Positions 1-13,021 of a DNA stretch of 64,000 nucleotides are shown here, one piece after another. The DNA is from Hyalella azteca (Eukaryota > Arthropoda > Malacostraca > Amphipoda > Hyalellidae), in contig NW_025931866.1 in the NCBI RefSeq assembly GCF_000764305.2, positions 1 to 64,000 of the forward strand. Direction: 5' to 3'. Position numbers and translations under genes: made by a program. Below the pieces are notes generated by a model. It saw only the letters and a list, made by a program, of their open reading frames with translations, was not told the DNA's origin and did no database searches. The stretch's first letter is position 1, and each line of letters starts with the position of its first letter.

Positions 1-176
1 CTGCACAGGTGTACATTATAATTAGTAAATTCCTAATCATTTTCTGACACTTGTAAACATCACGCAAACACCGAAGCTTCTTAATATATAAGCTAATGTT
101 TTCATGTAATAATTCCCTTTCTAGTATTTCACAATAATTTTTTCATCCACATTTATTTATTCATCTCTTGTTAAAG

Positions 177-3100
177 ACGACTGGTTGAAGGCCTGCAAGC
201 AAGAGTCAGATCCCTGCAAGAACGGCGGCTACACGCAGAAGGACTGCAGCTGCGCGTGTCCACTGGGCACGTCTGGTGACAAGTGTGAGAATCTCGACAT
301 GAACTACAATGGTGAGCACGATAGCCTCAAATAACTTCATAAAGGCTGAAAACTGTTAAAAGTGAATGCCTGTAAGCGTAAGTACTCTGTGATAAGAGCT
401 GAAGCAATGAGGTATACTTATATAATCTGCGTGATGTTCGACAAAATCGTCTGAAAGTTTCAGCCATGATGTGGTCTCAGAAAATTGTTAATTTTACCTA
501 CAAGCTCTGCTGCTTGCAATATTGCATATAAATTACCTATTTATCTGTAAAAAAAATTATGGTTTACCGTGGCTGGCTTCATACTCATTTCGATCAGATA
601 CATTAATAGATCAGCGGGCAGTTGCATTGCGAAATCATATTTTCCGCCAAAGGCATTTTTTACATTTTTTAAGCTAAATATATGATTTTTATTTTCTTAT
701 TTTTTTAAGCGAAATATGATTTTTGATTCCAACTGCTCTGCAAGCATCATTGACTTGTTCATTATACTTTCTGTTGTTTATCTAAAAATCACAACGATCA
801 AGCGACCGAAAGAACATTTACCTCACTCTACTCTTAGTGAATTTTGATCCGATGAGATATATGGTTGAATCTGCTAAATAGGATCCAAACTTGACAAGGT
901 AATTAGATCCTGAGTAAGCTCCGTACACAACTCGACTCGAACTTTGCAACATTAAACTGTATACTATTTAATGTCACACGTTTGTATATTTTCAATGTTT
1001 AAAGTTAATGTTTCAACATAGATGCCATGGTGCAACAGTTCACCCCGTATACCGCGATCATCAAGACCTCAGGAGCAGAAGTCGTCTCGCCTGGCTACCC
1101 TAAACCAAAAGGATTGGGAAGTAAGAGTCTTTAATTACTTAGCGTTGTCATTGTCGGCCGCATTAATTCACTGTGTTACTAAATAATGCTATGATAATCA
1201 TAATTATATTGACTATTTATGTCGTTGATAATGACTTAAATGTGAATTTCATTCGTGTTTAAAATTTGGTCAATAGTGTTGTTGCGGGGGCGCTTTCAAC
1301 ATATACAGCTATCGCCAACGGGATAGTGAGACGACTAGACTAAGTCAAAGTGGTGACAGCCAGGCCATGGAGTTTTATTTGAAAACTCTAAGAACCTGAT
1401 CATAAAAATCTAACGATATGCCAATACAATGCTGACCATAAATGAAGTTTAACCGAATTAAAAAACTGTAGCACGAGACGTATACAAAAATTTTGGACTT
1501 CTTCTAAGCCGCAAGTTTTGAATCCACTTCCTGCTGACAAAAAGTCAGAACTCGGTTACGAACTAGGACGGCTGTCATCAAATGAATTGCCCACTTTCAA
1601 TTGGCACAGATTCATGTAGACCGTAGAAGCTCATCAGTTCCTAGTCGACGGTCTAGGACATTCGGGAGTTTTCAAATCCCCCAAAAATGAGATGATTATC
1701 TCCTCTCTAACCCGATGTCCCTCCGTCACCGATGAGTATGGAGCATCTTCTTGGCACTAGTTTCTTTTCGTCACTGAAGTCCTTCGATTCAGGACAGCTC
1801 GCCGACGATTAGATTCCATGCGAACCATAAAGAGATAAATGGAATCAGATGCCCACTATGGATGGAATCAGATGCCCACGTCCACCTGCAATAATTGAAC
1901 ACAAAGAATGGGTTTAACGCCCAACAAATATCAAGAACCGCCTCAGAGGTAACACTATCAGAAGGACGCATGACAGTATTTATGAAATTTATCCCAACAA
2001 CAGGGAAGGCACACGAACGAATAAAATCGAAACCCTAACCATAGGAGGTAAACAGGAGGCAACCATAGAAACTAAGTCATAATAGTATACAACTTCCTTA
2101 CCCGCCACTCAAATTGAGGCCAAGACATAATTCAGCAGAAATTCAGCACGCAACACCAACTAGTGTGCAACGAGATGGAAAGCAGCTTGTTACAATCTGG
2201 GCCTTAGGTACAAATAACTAATTAAAAATTACGACACGCGATTCAATGGCCACTTCAAACCATGCTCAGTAAAAGAATGCCCAAAGCGAAGGCAGCCCGC
2301 CTCGCTTGTTACCAGCGGACACCCTGGGCAAACAAATGAAGTCTGAGTTGCGCAGCTACAGTGTTGTATTGTTCGATTGGATAAAGTAAGAAGAACCTTG
2401 TATTTCTGTCGTTGCGAATAAGCTTTGCCAATTTCAGATTGCATGTAATTCCATCAAAATGTCTTTCTATTTTCCAGCCCTAAATAAACTAATAATTCTT
2501 TTTTTTCGTTCTAGCTGGAATTTGGTGATTGATTTCCCTTGAATTCGTTTTAAAACCTCGCAATTCCTTGGTGATAAGTGTAAGTTCTGGTCTGATTGTG
2601 AACACATCAGCTCAAGGCAGTAAATTCGCACAGGTCGTCCATAATAAAGACTCCCTTGGTTTCATAACGGAGACATTTGAGTCGTCCGCCAAGAGCAAAT
2701 TAGAAGTTATAAAATCATTTTATTTGCACCGCCTCCTACAAATGAAACTATTCATTCCGTCATATGGTTAGAAGTTACTCAATATTGTCAGGTGTATGTA
2801 GGTCTTACTGGATCAGTTTATATCCCTCCTGTGTAAAGGCCATCCTAGAAAACTGATGTATGCCGACGACATCTTAGAAGATTACTGAAGCACGCTGCCC
2901 CCTACATCAATTTTACTTCGATCGTGTGCTTAATGTACAAAAAACATAAACATTTATTAATAAGTTATTGAATTTTCCTGCAGAGCTGTCGTACACGCAG
3001 CTAATGCAAGCTCCCAAGTGCCACAAAGCGGTGGTCACCTTCAGCGACTTCCAGCTTGATCCTCGCCGCACGGATGACAAGAAGAACTGCAAGGATGGTT

Positions 3101-3395
3101 CTCTGGAAATCCGCACTGACGTTTCTGTGGTGAATGGTAAAATGTGCGTAAAATTCAAAATGTGAAAGTGTGAAAAATGCAATCAAATTACGCCTCGCTT
3201 AATTAGAACTAAATTTTTGGTGTAAAGGGTATTGTTTTTAATCCATGATGATTTCAGATTTTGTGGCGAGGAAATTAAGAACGGAACAGTGTTCAAGAGT
3301 GACCAGTCGGAACTCATCTTCCACTTCTACGATGGCAATCTCAAACATAAAGGCTACAAAGCCATGTTCACCACCGAGGCCATTCCCAATTGCCG
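177..3395 (+). CDS. Astacin-family metalloprotease paralog A, C-terminal EGF and CUB exons (partial)
   Basis: Four exons are seen: 177-311, 1022-1120, 2984-3143 and 3258-3395, phases 1, 1, 2, 2, all bounded by AG and GT. The first encodes an EGF-like module (CKQESDPCKNGGYTQ, then CSCACPLGTSGDKC). The others encode a CUB domain with the SPGYP motif, KCHKAVVTFSDF, NCKDGSLEIR, FCGEEI and GYKAMF, ending at IPNC. In this family EGF and CUB follow a secreted zinc endopeptidase and are thought to bind substrate or matrix. The catalytic exons must lie left of the window. After IPNC the reading frame is left in phase 2, so at least one more exon is expected downstream, but I could not find it. Exon lengths match paralog B except for the last, which is 21 bases shorter here. 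Sure of the domains; the exact substrate is unknown. Confidence 0.85.
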
Positions 3396-3544
3396 GTTAG
3401 TGTTGAAAATAGCAAGCAAGTTTAATTTTGATGATCGTTTCTCAGAAATACGCCAAGTTTTTACCATAGATTCAGTTCCGAGTTTGTGATGTATTATATA
3501 GTCTCTTGGATAATATCAAGTTCCTTGCAAATTACCGAAATTTT

Positions 3545-3857
3545 TTAAGAAGAAGAGCCAGTTGGGCTCATAGGCACTCATAAGTATGCCTAACTCAACT
3601 CTTGAGAGGCACTCATCCCTGGCGCTCCGAGTATGAATGCGTTCAAGAACAGACTGGACAAAGCCATGCAGGAGCATATGTTTAGTCTTGAAATGCCTCG
3701 TGTCCTACGGAACAACTGAAATCTAGAAACAATTTTAAACCTACCGTTCATTGAAAAGATTTGATCGAAAGGCCAGTATTTTAGATTTGCGAACTAGTCA
3801 AGAAAAGTACAAGAATCGGCGTTAGGCCTATCCAGGCCTATTCTTCAATGCCGGATA
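3545..3857 (+). mobile_element. 3' end of a non-LTR retrotransposon (LINE)
   Basis: Conceptual translation around 3615-3700 gives the end of a LINE reverse-transcriptase protein (APSMNAFKNRLDKAMQEH), a stretch typical of the C-terminus of CR1/L2/Jockey-like ORF2 proteins. It is followed by a 3' untranslated segment with a stem around 3812-3850 (AATCGGCG, then AGGCCTATCCAGGCCT) and then a pentamer repeat. The same order occurs at 24066-24400 and, inverted, at 20355-20519. Strongly 5' truncated and dead. Confidence 0.7.
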
Positions 3858-3986
3858 TATACTATACTATACTATGCTTTACTATACTAATAATACTATA
3901 CTATACTATACTATACTATACTATACTATACTATACTATACTATACTATACTATACTATACTATACTATACTATACTATACTATAC
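3858..3986 (+). repeat. (TACTA)n microsatellite, LINE 3' tail
   Basis: About 25 copies of a five-base unit, interrupted near its left end. It starts where the LINE 3' untranslated stem ends, so it is probably the element's own simple-repeat tail that expanded after insertion. It gives a spurious open frame of repeated YYTIL residues. Confidence 0.9.
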
Positions 3987-6900
3987 ACCCGTCTGATAAG
4001 CGCTACTGTAATCTTTTAACCATTCATCATTCTGTGAACTACATGGGATAATGCACTTCTCATGCTTTAAACTGTGGCAGATCAACTATTACATATGAAA
4101 TTACGTATGTTTTAAAAAGAGTTTAACTTTATTTGAGCTTTGATCTCCAGCAATAATGCGCAATTCTGAAACATATCTCGACTGATAAGATGGCTCCAAT
4201 CGTACGTTCGATGCTTTGATGTTAAGCAAAATTAGAGCAAAATTGAAATATTTTACATTTTCTAAAATTTTATATTAAAATTTAGGCCAGTTTTTTCCAG
4301 GCAGTGTCTTTTGCAAACATTTTTTATCAATCTGTTGATGTATTTCGCCTTCATCAGCATAAAATAATTGAATATGCGTTTACTGACGGCTAATAGACTT
4401 TAATGGAACTTGCATTGCATGATTTTGTTAATATCACTTAATGCATATTATACATCTGGCCATCTTGCCCACTTCCATGCGATTTCTACGATGGTCCATA
4501 AATGAACAAATGTCTCCTAATTCATCAATCAAAGACAACAATAAGCTTTCGAAAACTACATTTGAAGCCGAATGCAGATCCAAAAATTAATTTTTTTTTT
4601 GTTTCCTTTTACGTTACATGATTGACTAACTTCTACCGTTTAAGTTCTGTACGTAGGTCTTTATATTTAAATATTAAAAAAATTAACGTGGCTGGCTGAC
4701 CCAACCCCAGATTCCTATAGTATAGAAATGCTGATTCTACAGAATCAGCAAACTGGCTGCCGATTTCATAGAATGGGCAATTCCACGGTTTCTGCACGAC
4801 ACATAAATATACCATATGTGTTTTAAACCTACGGTATTCAGTCTAAAGATTTCACCACCCAACCGATTTGGAGTAATATAGATTTCAGGAGCGGATACAA
4901 ATTGTATGGACTTGATCTATTTTGTTCTTCTACTTCGTATGAAATATAAGGACGAAATTATATCTACTTTCACTGGTTTTGATAATCAAAAGCTAAACGC
5001 TCCTACGTATGTTATCTATAGCATAGTTTAAAATTTTTGTTACCAGTTGTAAATTCTCAAATTCTGTTGATACTTGTAATGTAATGTTGATACTTGCGTT
5101 AAATGTGCGTTAAATGTAATCAAGTAAATTGATGCAGGTTACAACAGAAGTTTTGTAACACAATCTATGCTATAGTTACAGCCGTCTGAATTTTTTTTCT
5201 CGTAGTTGAACTTACACAATGTGTAAAATGTTGGAATGATGTTATCACTACCAGCCGTCGTGTCAATACACGTCGTGTCTACATCAAAGGAAACTTGAAT
5301 ACGCTAAACGTCATCTAGAGCGCAACAAAAATGTTTTACCGTTTCGCATCACATCGCTGCGCGCGAGAGGTAAAAATGAAAGGCTCTCTAAATTTTTCTC
5401 TTCGGTGCCGCGATTCATTCTTACACCGTAAGAACCATTATGTGGCTTACCATAGCCGACTGCTTCGAATTATATCTTCATTTTTTTTTGGTAACGTTAA
5501 TGAAGCTAGGGGGGATTTCGTGCGTGAACGCAACTATTGCCCGAGTATCCTTCTTCCAAGTGGGTAAAATACTTTTTTTACCATATAAATTTATCAGAAA
5601 AAAACTGGTGAAAATTTTTGTCATTTCCGCGAAAATATGAAAACTAATTAATTTGCACACACTAGTACTCATTTTTTTATAGAATTTTTTTATTATTTAA
5701 AATGTGTTTTCTTTTTATCAATGGATCTTGAATAGAAAGTTTTGCTGCCTCTCTACTTAACACACTAAAAACAATTGGAGGCTGACTGCTTGAGGTATAC
5801 CGAACATTTAAATGAAGAGTTTAAATTCTTACAAATATACTGTTACAAAAGGATATTGGTAACATTTGACTTATAAACCTGAAAGAGTTTAACAGTGCGG
5901 AGGTGCATTTAAGCCTCGGCTGTATTGCAAGTTCACTTTTAGCCGTCAATGTAAAACATGTTACAGAACGTCAAAGCTTCCAACTCCCAAGAGGTTAACC
6001 AAGTAAATATGATACATTTCGTGGAGAAATACTCTATTTAAGCGAGCGAATTTTAATTGAAAAAAAAGCGAGCGAATTTTATTTTTCTCATAGCAAGAAA
6101 TAGTCCTTGCAAATTCAAATTGAGCTTAATTCCAGCATTTATTATGTAGTTCAGACTGGGGCAACATATGACCTAGGTTACTTTATTCAATAGCAATGAC
6201 TAGTCTTTTTTTCTTTCCGTATTGATGAAAAGCATTGATGAAAAATATTGCTCATTAGCAAGAAAATGGCTTCCAGGGTTTTCAATGAACTTTTTATTGG
6301 TGCCTAATTAAAATCTAGAAAAGTACAACAGATTAAGTTATTGGATCTATTTAATATACCTATCGTTCCACGCTTGATTTCAGCCATTTGTTGGATATTT
6401 CTCATAAACTAATGGCATTTCTTTGGGATTGGGTCTTTTTTGCCTTCTGTATACAACTATTGGATATCGAATCGCCGGCTTCGTCAATGGATCCATATAT
6501 GATTATATATGCATATAATTATGCATATGCTCCATATATGATGATGAAGTGCATGATTATGGGAATGAAGTGCTCGTAATTAGATGGATGAATTCGAAAC
6601 CAACATACTTATTAGAATATGGTTTGAAAAGTCCGGGACTTTTGAAGGCCGTTGAGTAAAAGTTGTAAAAGAGGTGATATACATAATTCGTCTTTGGGTT
6701 GAAAAATGGAATTTGATTCCTGATCAAATGGGAATTCCGGAATCAGTCTGATCAATATGGAAAATATCTTATGAAAATCACAGACGCTGAATCGAATCCA
6801 ACTGCACGTTAGTTTTGTTTTCTATGTGCCTCAAATAATAACATTGATTGCGAAGAATCTAATATAAAAATTGACTACACAAGAATTTTGCAAGATTTTA

Positions 6901-8150
6901 ATTGCTTGGCCTATGTTCTGCAACAGGAGACATGCATTGACAGGAACCCTGACAGACGTTTCAGAAACCTTTAATGTGTTATGCGTCCGTCAATGGTACC
7001 TAGCGATACCTAGAGAGATGTATTTTTAGTAAAAGATTCCTGCAGGTCGCAGAACTCTTCAAGTGACGTCATCATTTAATTTCGTCCCATGGCTTCAAGG
7101 AAGACGGAAAATTCTAGAATGCAATTCTCGGAAAACTACGGCCCGCTGTCCGCACAAGGCTTGTCAGGGTTTATTATACGGCAGGATGCGTGTACAAGTT
7201 TTGATTTCCAATTTCTTTGTTAAATGTTTGCACGAAGAATTTTAATTTTCCAGATAACTTCATTAGAATCAATAATATTATGTTGGTTACTTTTTCACGC
7301 ATATACCATATGAGTCGGCAACAATTAACTTTTGCGGAGATAAATTATGAATTATATTTCTTCTAATTAAATTACCGACAAGCTTATTTCGTATCATATA
7401 TTGTTATGTGAATGCGGAATAAAGAAGCAGGTACAATTTAAATGCATACTCAATTACTCATTCATTCAAATTTAAATATGTTGTATGCTGCAATTGAATT
7501 ACACAGAAGATGTATACGAGTCCTCTGACAACAATTAGGTTTTGAATTTGCCCCTCCGTAGGATAACATGGGGCAGCGAGCCCATTGCGGGTCATGGGCC
7601 CAGAGCGGGTTTCTCGCTAAGTATGGCAGATATTGGTCCGTGTTCTCTACCACCGGTCGACAGTTTCACTGGGATTAAGTGTACGGATTTACGTTTTGCT
7701 AAGTGTTTGCGTTATTAAGTCATTTGTGAATAACTGTTTTAGCCCAGATAATTTTTTTTTGTCGCTAAATAAAACTGTTTTCGATTACTGTAGATGAAGG
7801 TTTTGAAATTACTGTGAATTATATTTTGATAGTAATATTTATAGGGATAATTTCGAGATCAAGTTTAGACTACTAGCTTTTAAAATAAAATGTTGACCCG
7901 ATATAAATTGAAAATTAATGATACCTAGGGGGCAACAGGCCCACGCGTACGTGTCACAAGGCAAAGCGCCCATGGTGAAGTCTTGTGTTATACATCATTA
8001 GATTTGTCTCAATGACCTTTTCAAAACTATGACTACACTTCGTATTGCATGTTTTTTTGATTAGCCGCCTCAAGGCAGCAGGTTTAGTTTCTAGTTATGC
8101 GTATTTATGACCCCTTATCGAGTTAGTGACTCATGCCTTGCCAAAAAATC

Positions 8151-8210
8151 GATTTCAGTCAACACCAACGAGCCAAAAGTTGATGAGTTTTTATGGTGTT
8201 GGCTGAAATC
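8151..8210. repeat. Stem-loop with 17-bp arms
   Basis: GATTTCAGTCAACACCA at 8151-8167 is matched by its reverse complement at 8194-8210 with one mismatch, leaving a 26-base loop. It lies between genes, with no evidence of transcription; it could be a small foldback element. Confidence 0.7.
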
Positions 8211-8294
8211 ACGATTAGGTACGAATTCTCTGCACATAATATCTGGATTATGGACGAAACTCGAACGAAATTTTTTCTAATAAACTAAATATAT

Positions 8295-8470
8295 TTTTTC
8301 TAGTCAAGGATACATTTTTTCATGTCAAGGACGAATTTTTTATCGCAAGGATATATATTTCAAGTCAAGGATATATGTTTTTATGTCAATGAAATATTTT
8401 TCTTCACGTCAGTGATAGCATTTTTAAGCAAAGAGTATATTTTTTCAAGTTAAGGATATGATTTTTTGAG
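8295..8470 (+). repeat. Degenerate tandem repeat, units of about 25-35 bp
   Basis: Six to seven diverged copies of a unit resembling AAGTCAAGGATATATTTTTT run across this stretch. Units differ by several bases and in the length of the T-run, so this is an old array. Confidence 0.6.
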
Positions 8471-10988
8471 TTGTTAATAAATGAATGAATGTCATATTTT
8501 GTATTACATTTTTCTCATTTTTAACTGTAAAGTGTTTTTTTATCATTTTTAAATGAAAAATATGCAATTGTGGTAAAGGGACCAAGGGTGGGCGCCTTGC
8601 CCCAAGCCCATGGGCCCATTTTGACACTTTTTACAAAATAGTGTTTCGTTAAAAATTGAATAGCTCTACGAAATCTACAATCATATAAATTTTATCAACT
8701 TTTGATTCACGTGAAACTAAAGTTCATAGTTTTTTCTCAATACGAGTAAAGCGAAACACGTCGAGTTTACTCTCACGTTGAGCTCAAATATCGTAAAATT
8801 GGCCTGTGTTGGTCGTGAAAACATGCCAGGTCTGTTGAACAAACTTTACAGCAAAACTCTACGGCATAGACAGTACAGAACATTTAAACATCAGAGAAAA
8901 TCATTCTTCTGACATGGAAGGCCCAAAACATAAATCATGATCGTTCAACAATGTACGTATTGACTAACGAAACATAGAGGCCCCGTAAAGGAAACACGGC
9001 TACATGGACAATAAACAGTCTGAACCATTATCTTTTTTCAATGTTTTTATTTAAAAATAATATCTTCATTGCAGTGATATTATTATGATGAAGTTCTGAA
9101 TCATTTTGATTACTAAAGAAATATGAATAATAATCAACCGGCAGATTCAATTATAAATTCAACAGTTTGACCTGAAAATTCAAAGTAAATAGAGCGTACA
9201 GCGTTACTACACCAATAAATCAAAACTGCAACTAAGAAACGATCTCGGGATAGGATGTAGAGTCAATAGAGTTTCACAGCTAAAAATCTTTGTAATTTTA
9301 ACGGAATGATTGATAGCTTTTCAGAGTGGGTCGTCGACAAGATAAGTACGAATTATTCCATTTACTTCTAATGTTGACGGCACACAAGAGTTGTTGGTGA
9401 AGACGCTGGAAGACATATGGTCGATACAAGTGGTACAAACAATGGGCCCCTTTCAGAAAATGTGTAGGACATAATTTATTATAAGGTATGATTCAGAGAC
9501 AAACGACAGTGCAGAAAATCTTTCCTAGTTTTTCTGTGAATTGAACTCTAACAGCCAAGAAATAATTCAATATTTAATTGCTACTTTAAAGCAACTAGCA
9601 AAATATTTTGGCTTAAAATAATAGTTGAAATTTTTATGCAAATAGAGTATCTTATATGTTTATTTATTTTACAAAACAGTCGCCTTAATAGTTTATATCC
9701 ATTTAAAATTTTACCACCAAACGCTGTTTAACCGAATAAAACGTATAATAATAAAAGGTTCAGTAAATATATCGTTCAGCAGTTCTCGGTAGCAGGCACT
9801 TCACTGAGACTTGGGAACTCGAGCCACCGTTTCCTTTAAAACTTGTAATGTGGAGAAAGTTCCGTGATAAATACTTGCACCATAGCGTTGTTATACTTTA
9901 ATGACTTTTCAAACAAATCTTCAGTCTAACTGAGTCTTAAATAAACATTATTCGTATTAAAAATTCTTTATTTGAGATAGAAATTATATGTTGTTTACTT
10001 CGGCGGCATTAATTTCACATTTTCAAATCACTTTCACAGTTTCAACACTCGTATTCGTAAACCAAATCTTGAATACTTTGAATTTTAAGCTTCATTGCTT
10101 ATGCAGTTGGAGCCGCCATTTTCCACTTTTCTGAAATTTGCAGCAATAGAATAAGCTACACAACGCAGTTAATTTCACAAGCGTCACAGCCTTCATTGTT
10201 AGACCTAAAGATACGGATGTCTGCACTACCAGAAGAATCAAGCTACTCGATTTGTTCGATTTAATGTTTGATTTTGTGGATTTTTAATCATCCTGTTCAA
10301 TTATTGTTGATTTATCTTAGGTCATATATTATCATATCATGTAAATAACGTACCTTTTTTCTTGTATATTTTACTTATGTATATTTGTCATTTCTTTCTA
10401 CAAACCATACGTCATGGAATACTCGTTTTATATCCTGCCGTGATGGTGCGTCTTTAAATAGCTCAGCAATCGTTCCTAAAAGACTAACATAGAAGAAAGT
10501 CTTTTCCAACAATAGTGAAGCAGAATATTTTTGGCAAAGGTATCGAATGATTGCATTCACAATTGAAGTAAGCACAACTAGATATACATATATAGTTGCA
10601 GTGAAATACTCGTGTTTCTAATCGTTGCACTACACCGAATATGTAAAGATTAATGGGAAGAAATACCAAACCAGCTGTCGGTAACCGCACGAAAAATTAA
10701 TAATTAGTACATATAGCATGAACTTTTATAACAATATGCAAGTGATTTTAATCCTGGCTACGAATTACCATCGATCTTAGCTATTTTAATACCTTGAATT
10801 GCTCCAGTAAAAATAAAAAACGTTAATACGGTCAAATCCACAAATTTGAAATTCCCCCAAATTCGCCCAAATACAAATTATAAATTTCGATTTTCTTCGT
10901 TTAAATTCCTGGAAAGCCTTATAATTTCTTCAAGTTTCTCTCTCCGTCGCCCACGTACGACCTCCACCTGCCTTCTCCCTCGCGCGTA

Positions 10989-11054
10989 CATATAAGGAGC
11001 CTGCTGTCACGCGGACCTCCAGATCAAGACGTTCTTTTCTATCAGACGCTGAAG
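10989..11054 (+). promoter_or_regulatory. TATA promoter and first untranslated exon of astacin paralog B
   Basis: A TATA box (ACATATAAGG, 10988-10997) lies in an otherwise unusually GC-rich patch. A start site would be expected 25-30 bases downstream, near 11018-11025. A consensus splice donor, GAAG|GTGAGC, follows at 11054/11055, which would close a short untranslated exon. The next plausible acceptor in the same direction is TTGCAG before 14737, just ahead of the leader ATG. Strand, spacing and donor agree, but no transcript evidence is available. Confidence 0.5.
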
Positions 11055-11209
11055 GTGAGCTGTGAGAACCAAGCAAGACATTTCTCAGTACTTGTATAAG
11101 TGAACGGACAATTTGAGCAAAATGGTGATAAGAGGTTATCCCGGTTTGTCTAAAACGTTTGGTGATTACTATTTTCAGTGTTTATAATATGCGTTTAAAA
11201 ATTAATTAA

Positions 11210-12405
11210 TTTTTGAAATCATTTATTTTGACATTTGATTCATGCATTGTCTCCGACTTTAAACAAGTATGCAAAATTTCAGATTGATAGGATAAGTAGA
11301 AGTGTGCTAAATTTCGATTGCAAGATTTGTAGCAGACATAATATTCGTTTAAAGTTTTGTAAGTAAAGACATAGATTTGTAGCAAGATTTGTAGCAGTAA
11401 TAATATACGTTCAAAAATTACTTTTTAAAGACAACACTTCCAAAGAATCCAGTACCTCCAATCTTACAGATGTACAATGAATTTCTCATCTCATCTAATT
11501 TTCAAAAATTAAAAAAATAAACTTTTCAATTTTTGTAATATTTATAAATTTTTTTATTTATAATTTTTTTCAAAATTATTTATTCTGTTAATTGATTCAT
11601 GCATTGCCTCTGACTTCACACAAGTGTGCAAAATTTCAGATCAATTAGACAGGTAAAACTGTCAAATATCAGTTATAAGATTTGTAGCTGACAAAATTAT
11701 TTTTTCAATTTTTTTAATATTGAAAAAAAAATTTAAATTTTTAAAATCATTCATTTGGACATTTGATTCATGTATTGTATACAACTTTACACAAGTGTGC
11801 AAAATTTCAGATCGATAGGATAAGTAGAAGTGTATTAAATTTTGATTACAAGACTTGTAGCAGACAGACAGACAAACAAACAGACAAGAAGTGAAGTTAA
11901 AGAGAAGTGTTGTAAATAATATATATTTAAAAATTACTTTTTAAATACAACCCTTCTGAACAATCCAGTGTCTTGGATGTTACACATGTACAATGAATTT
12001 CTAATTTTATTTTCAAATATTAAAAAAATTTTCAAATTTTTTTATATCGAAATTTTGTAAATTTTCAAAATTATTTCTTCTGTCAATTGATTCATGCATT
12101 GTCTCTGACTTTATGCAATTGTGCAAAATTTCAGATCAATTGGACAGGTCAAATTGTGGCATATATGGATTATAATATTTGTAGCAGACGAAATTATATT
12201 TCAATTTTTTTAATAGTGAAAAAAAAATATTTTAATTTATAAAATTATTTATTCTGTCAATTGATTCATGCATTGTCTCCAACTTTACGCAAGTGTGCCA
12301 AATTTCAGATCGATTGAAGAGGTAGAAGTGTGTTAAATATCGATTATAAGATTTGTAGCAGACAGTCAGACAAACAAACAAGAAGTGAAGTTAAAGAGAA
12401 GTGTT
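11210..12405 (+). repeat. Five diverged copies of a repeat-family unit (family R1)
   Basis: The motif GATTCATGCATTG, then GTGCAAAATTTCAGAT, then GATTTGTAGCAGAC recurs near 11237, 11593, 11766, 12090 and 12261. Two of the copies continue into a CAGACAGACAAACAGACA run and AAGTGAAGTTAAAGAG. Copies are separated alternately by about 170 and 350 bases, so the basic unit is probably a diverged dimer. An inverted copy occurs at 52857-52965. The block lies in the putative first intron of astacin paralog B. No transposase is seen; the family is not identified. Confidence 0.75.
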
Positions 12406-12944
12406 GTAAAAAGATGGCTCTTGTATCGAAAACTAGTTTCAATAATTGTCCTCTTTCGAGACAATTTTTTTACACTCGCGTTATACTGCACTGATGATAA
12501 AGATGTATTTGTATGGGCATGTATGTTTTATTCGTAAGGCCATACATTCCCCCAATATACTAGAGCGTAGCTCCATCCAACACTCAAAATCCGCTTTTTT
12601 GAATATTGTCATTATACACAAACATTTATTTCACTTAAGGGCACGTTTCCATCACCACGCTCTACATCTCAGCCTTACATATACACATGAGCCAAGATTT
12701 TGGTTCATCCTATAGATACAGTATCTCTTTTTGTTACGCTTTTCAATATTGGAATAGTTTGTGATGTCAATTCATAACCATTATAAAAGGCATTTCACCT
12801 TATAATAGCGAATTTTCTTGTGATAACTTGATTAATCTATCTAACTGCAACTGTTCCGTTGAAGATAAATCCCGATTAAGAAATATCTATTCAGATTCAG
12901 AAATTAACTAATTGATTCTAAATCCAACTATGATTTGTTACGGG

Positions 12945-13021
12945 AAAATCCCCTAAATTGAATTTAGGGGATTTTGACTTATTATAGGGGAGTTTTCCAG
13001 TCACTTATGTGACTGGAAAAC
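12945..13021. repeat. Two adjacent perfect hairpins
   Basis: The first hairpin, 12945-12975, has 15-bp perfect arms (AAAATCCCCTAAATT) around a single G. The second, 12992-13021, has 13-bp perfect arms (GTTTTCCAGTCAC) around TTAT. They are 16 bases apart in an intron. Perfect arms suggest either recent origin or selection; they may be the end of a foldback element. Confidence 0.8.

Larger units (their letters stand above)
3396..10985. other. Intergenic stretch between the two astacin genes
   Basis: Mostly AT-rich sequence without a recognisable gene. It should hold the terminal exon and polyadenylation site of paralog A, which I could not identify. It contains a LINE 3' end with a pentamer tail (3545-3986), a stem-loop (8151-8210) and a degenerate short tandem repeat (8295-8470). 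I see nothing I can name in the rest; open frames here are short and lack coding character. Confidence 0.6.

Noticed and set aside
3848..4051. 67-residue frame with ILYYTILYYT repeats
   Set aside because: Translation of the TACTA microsatellite.
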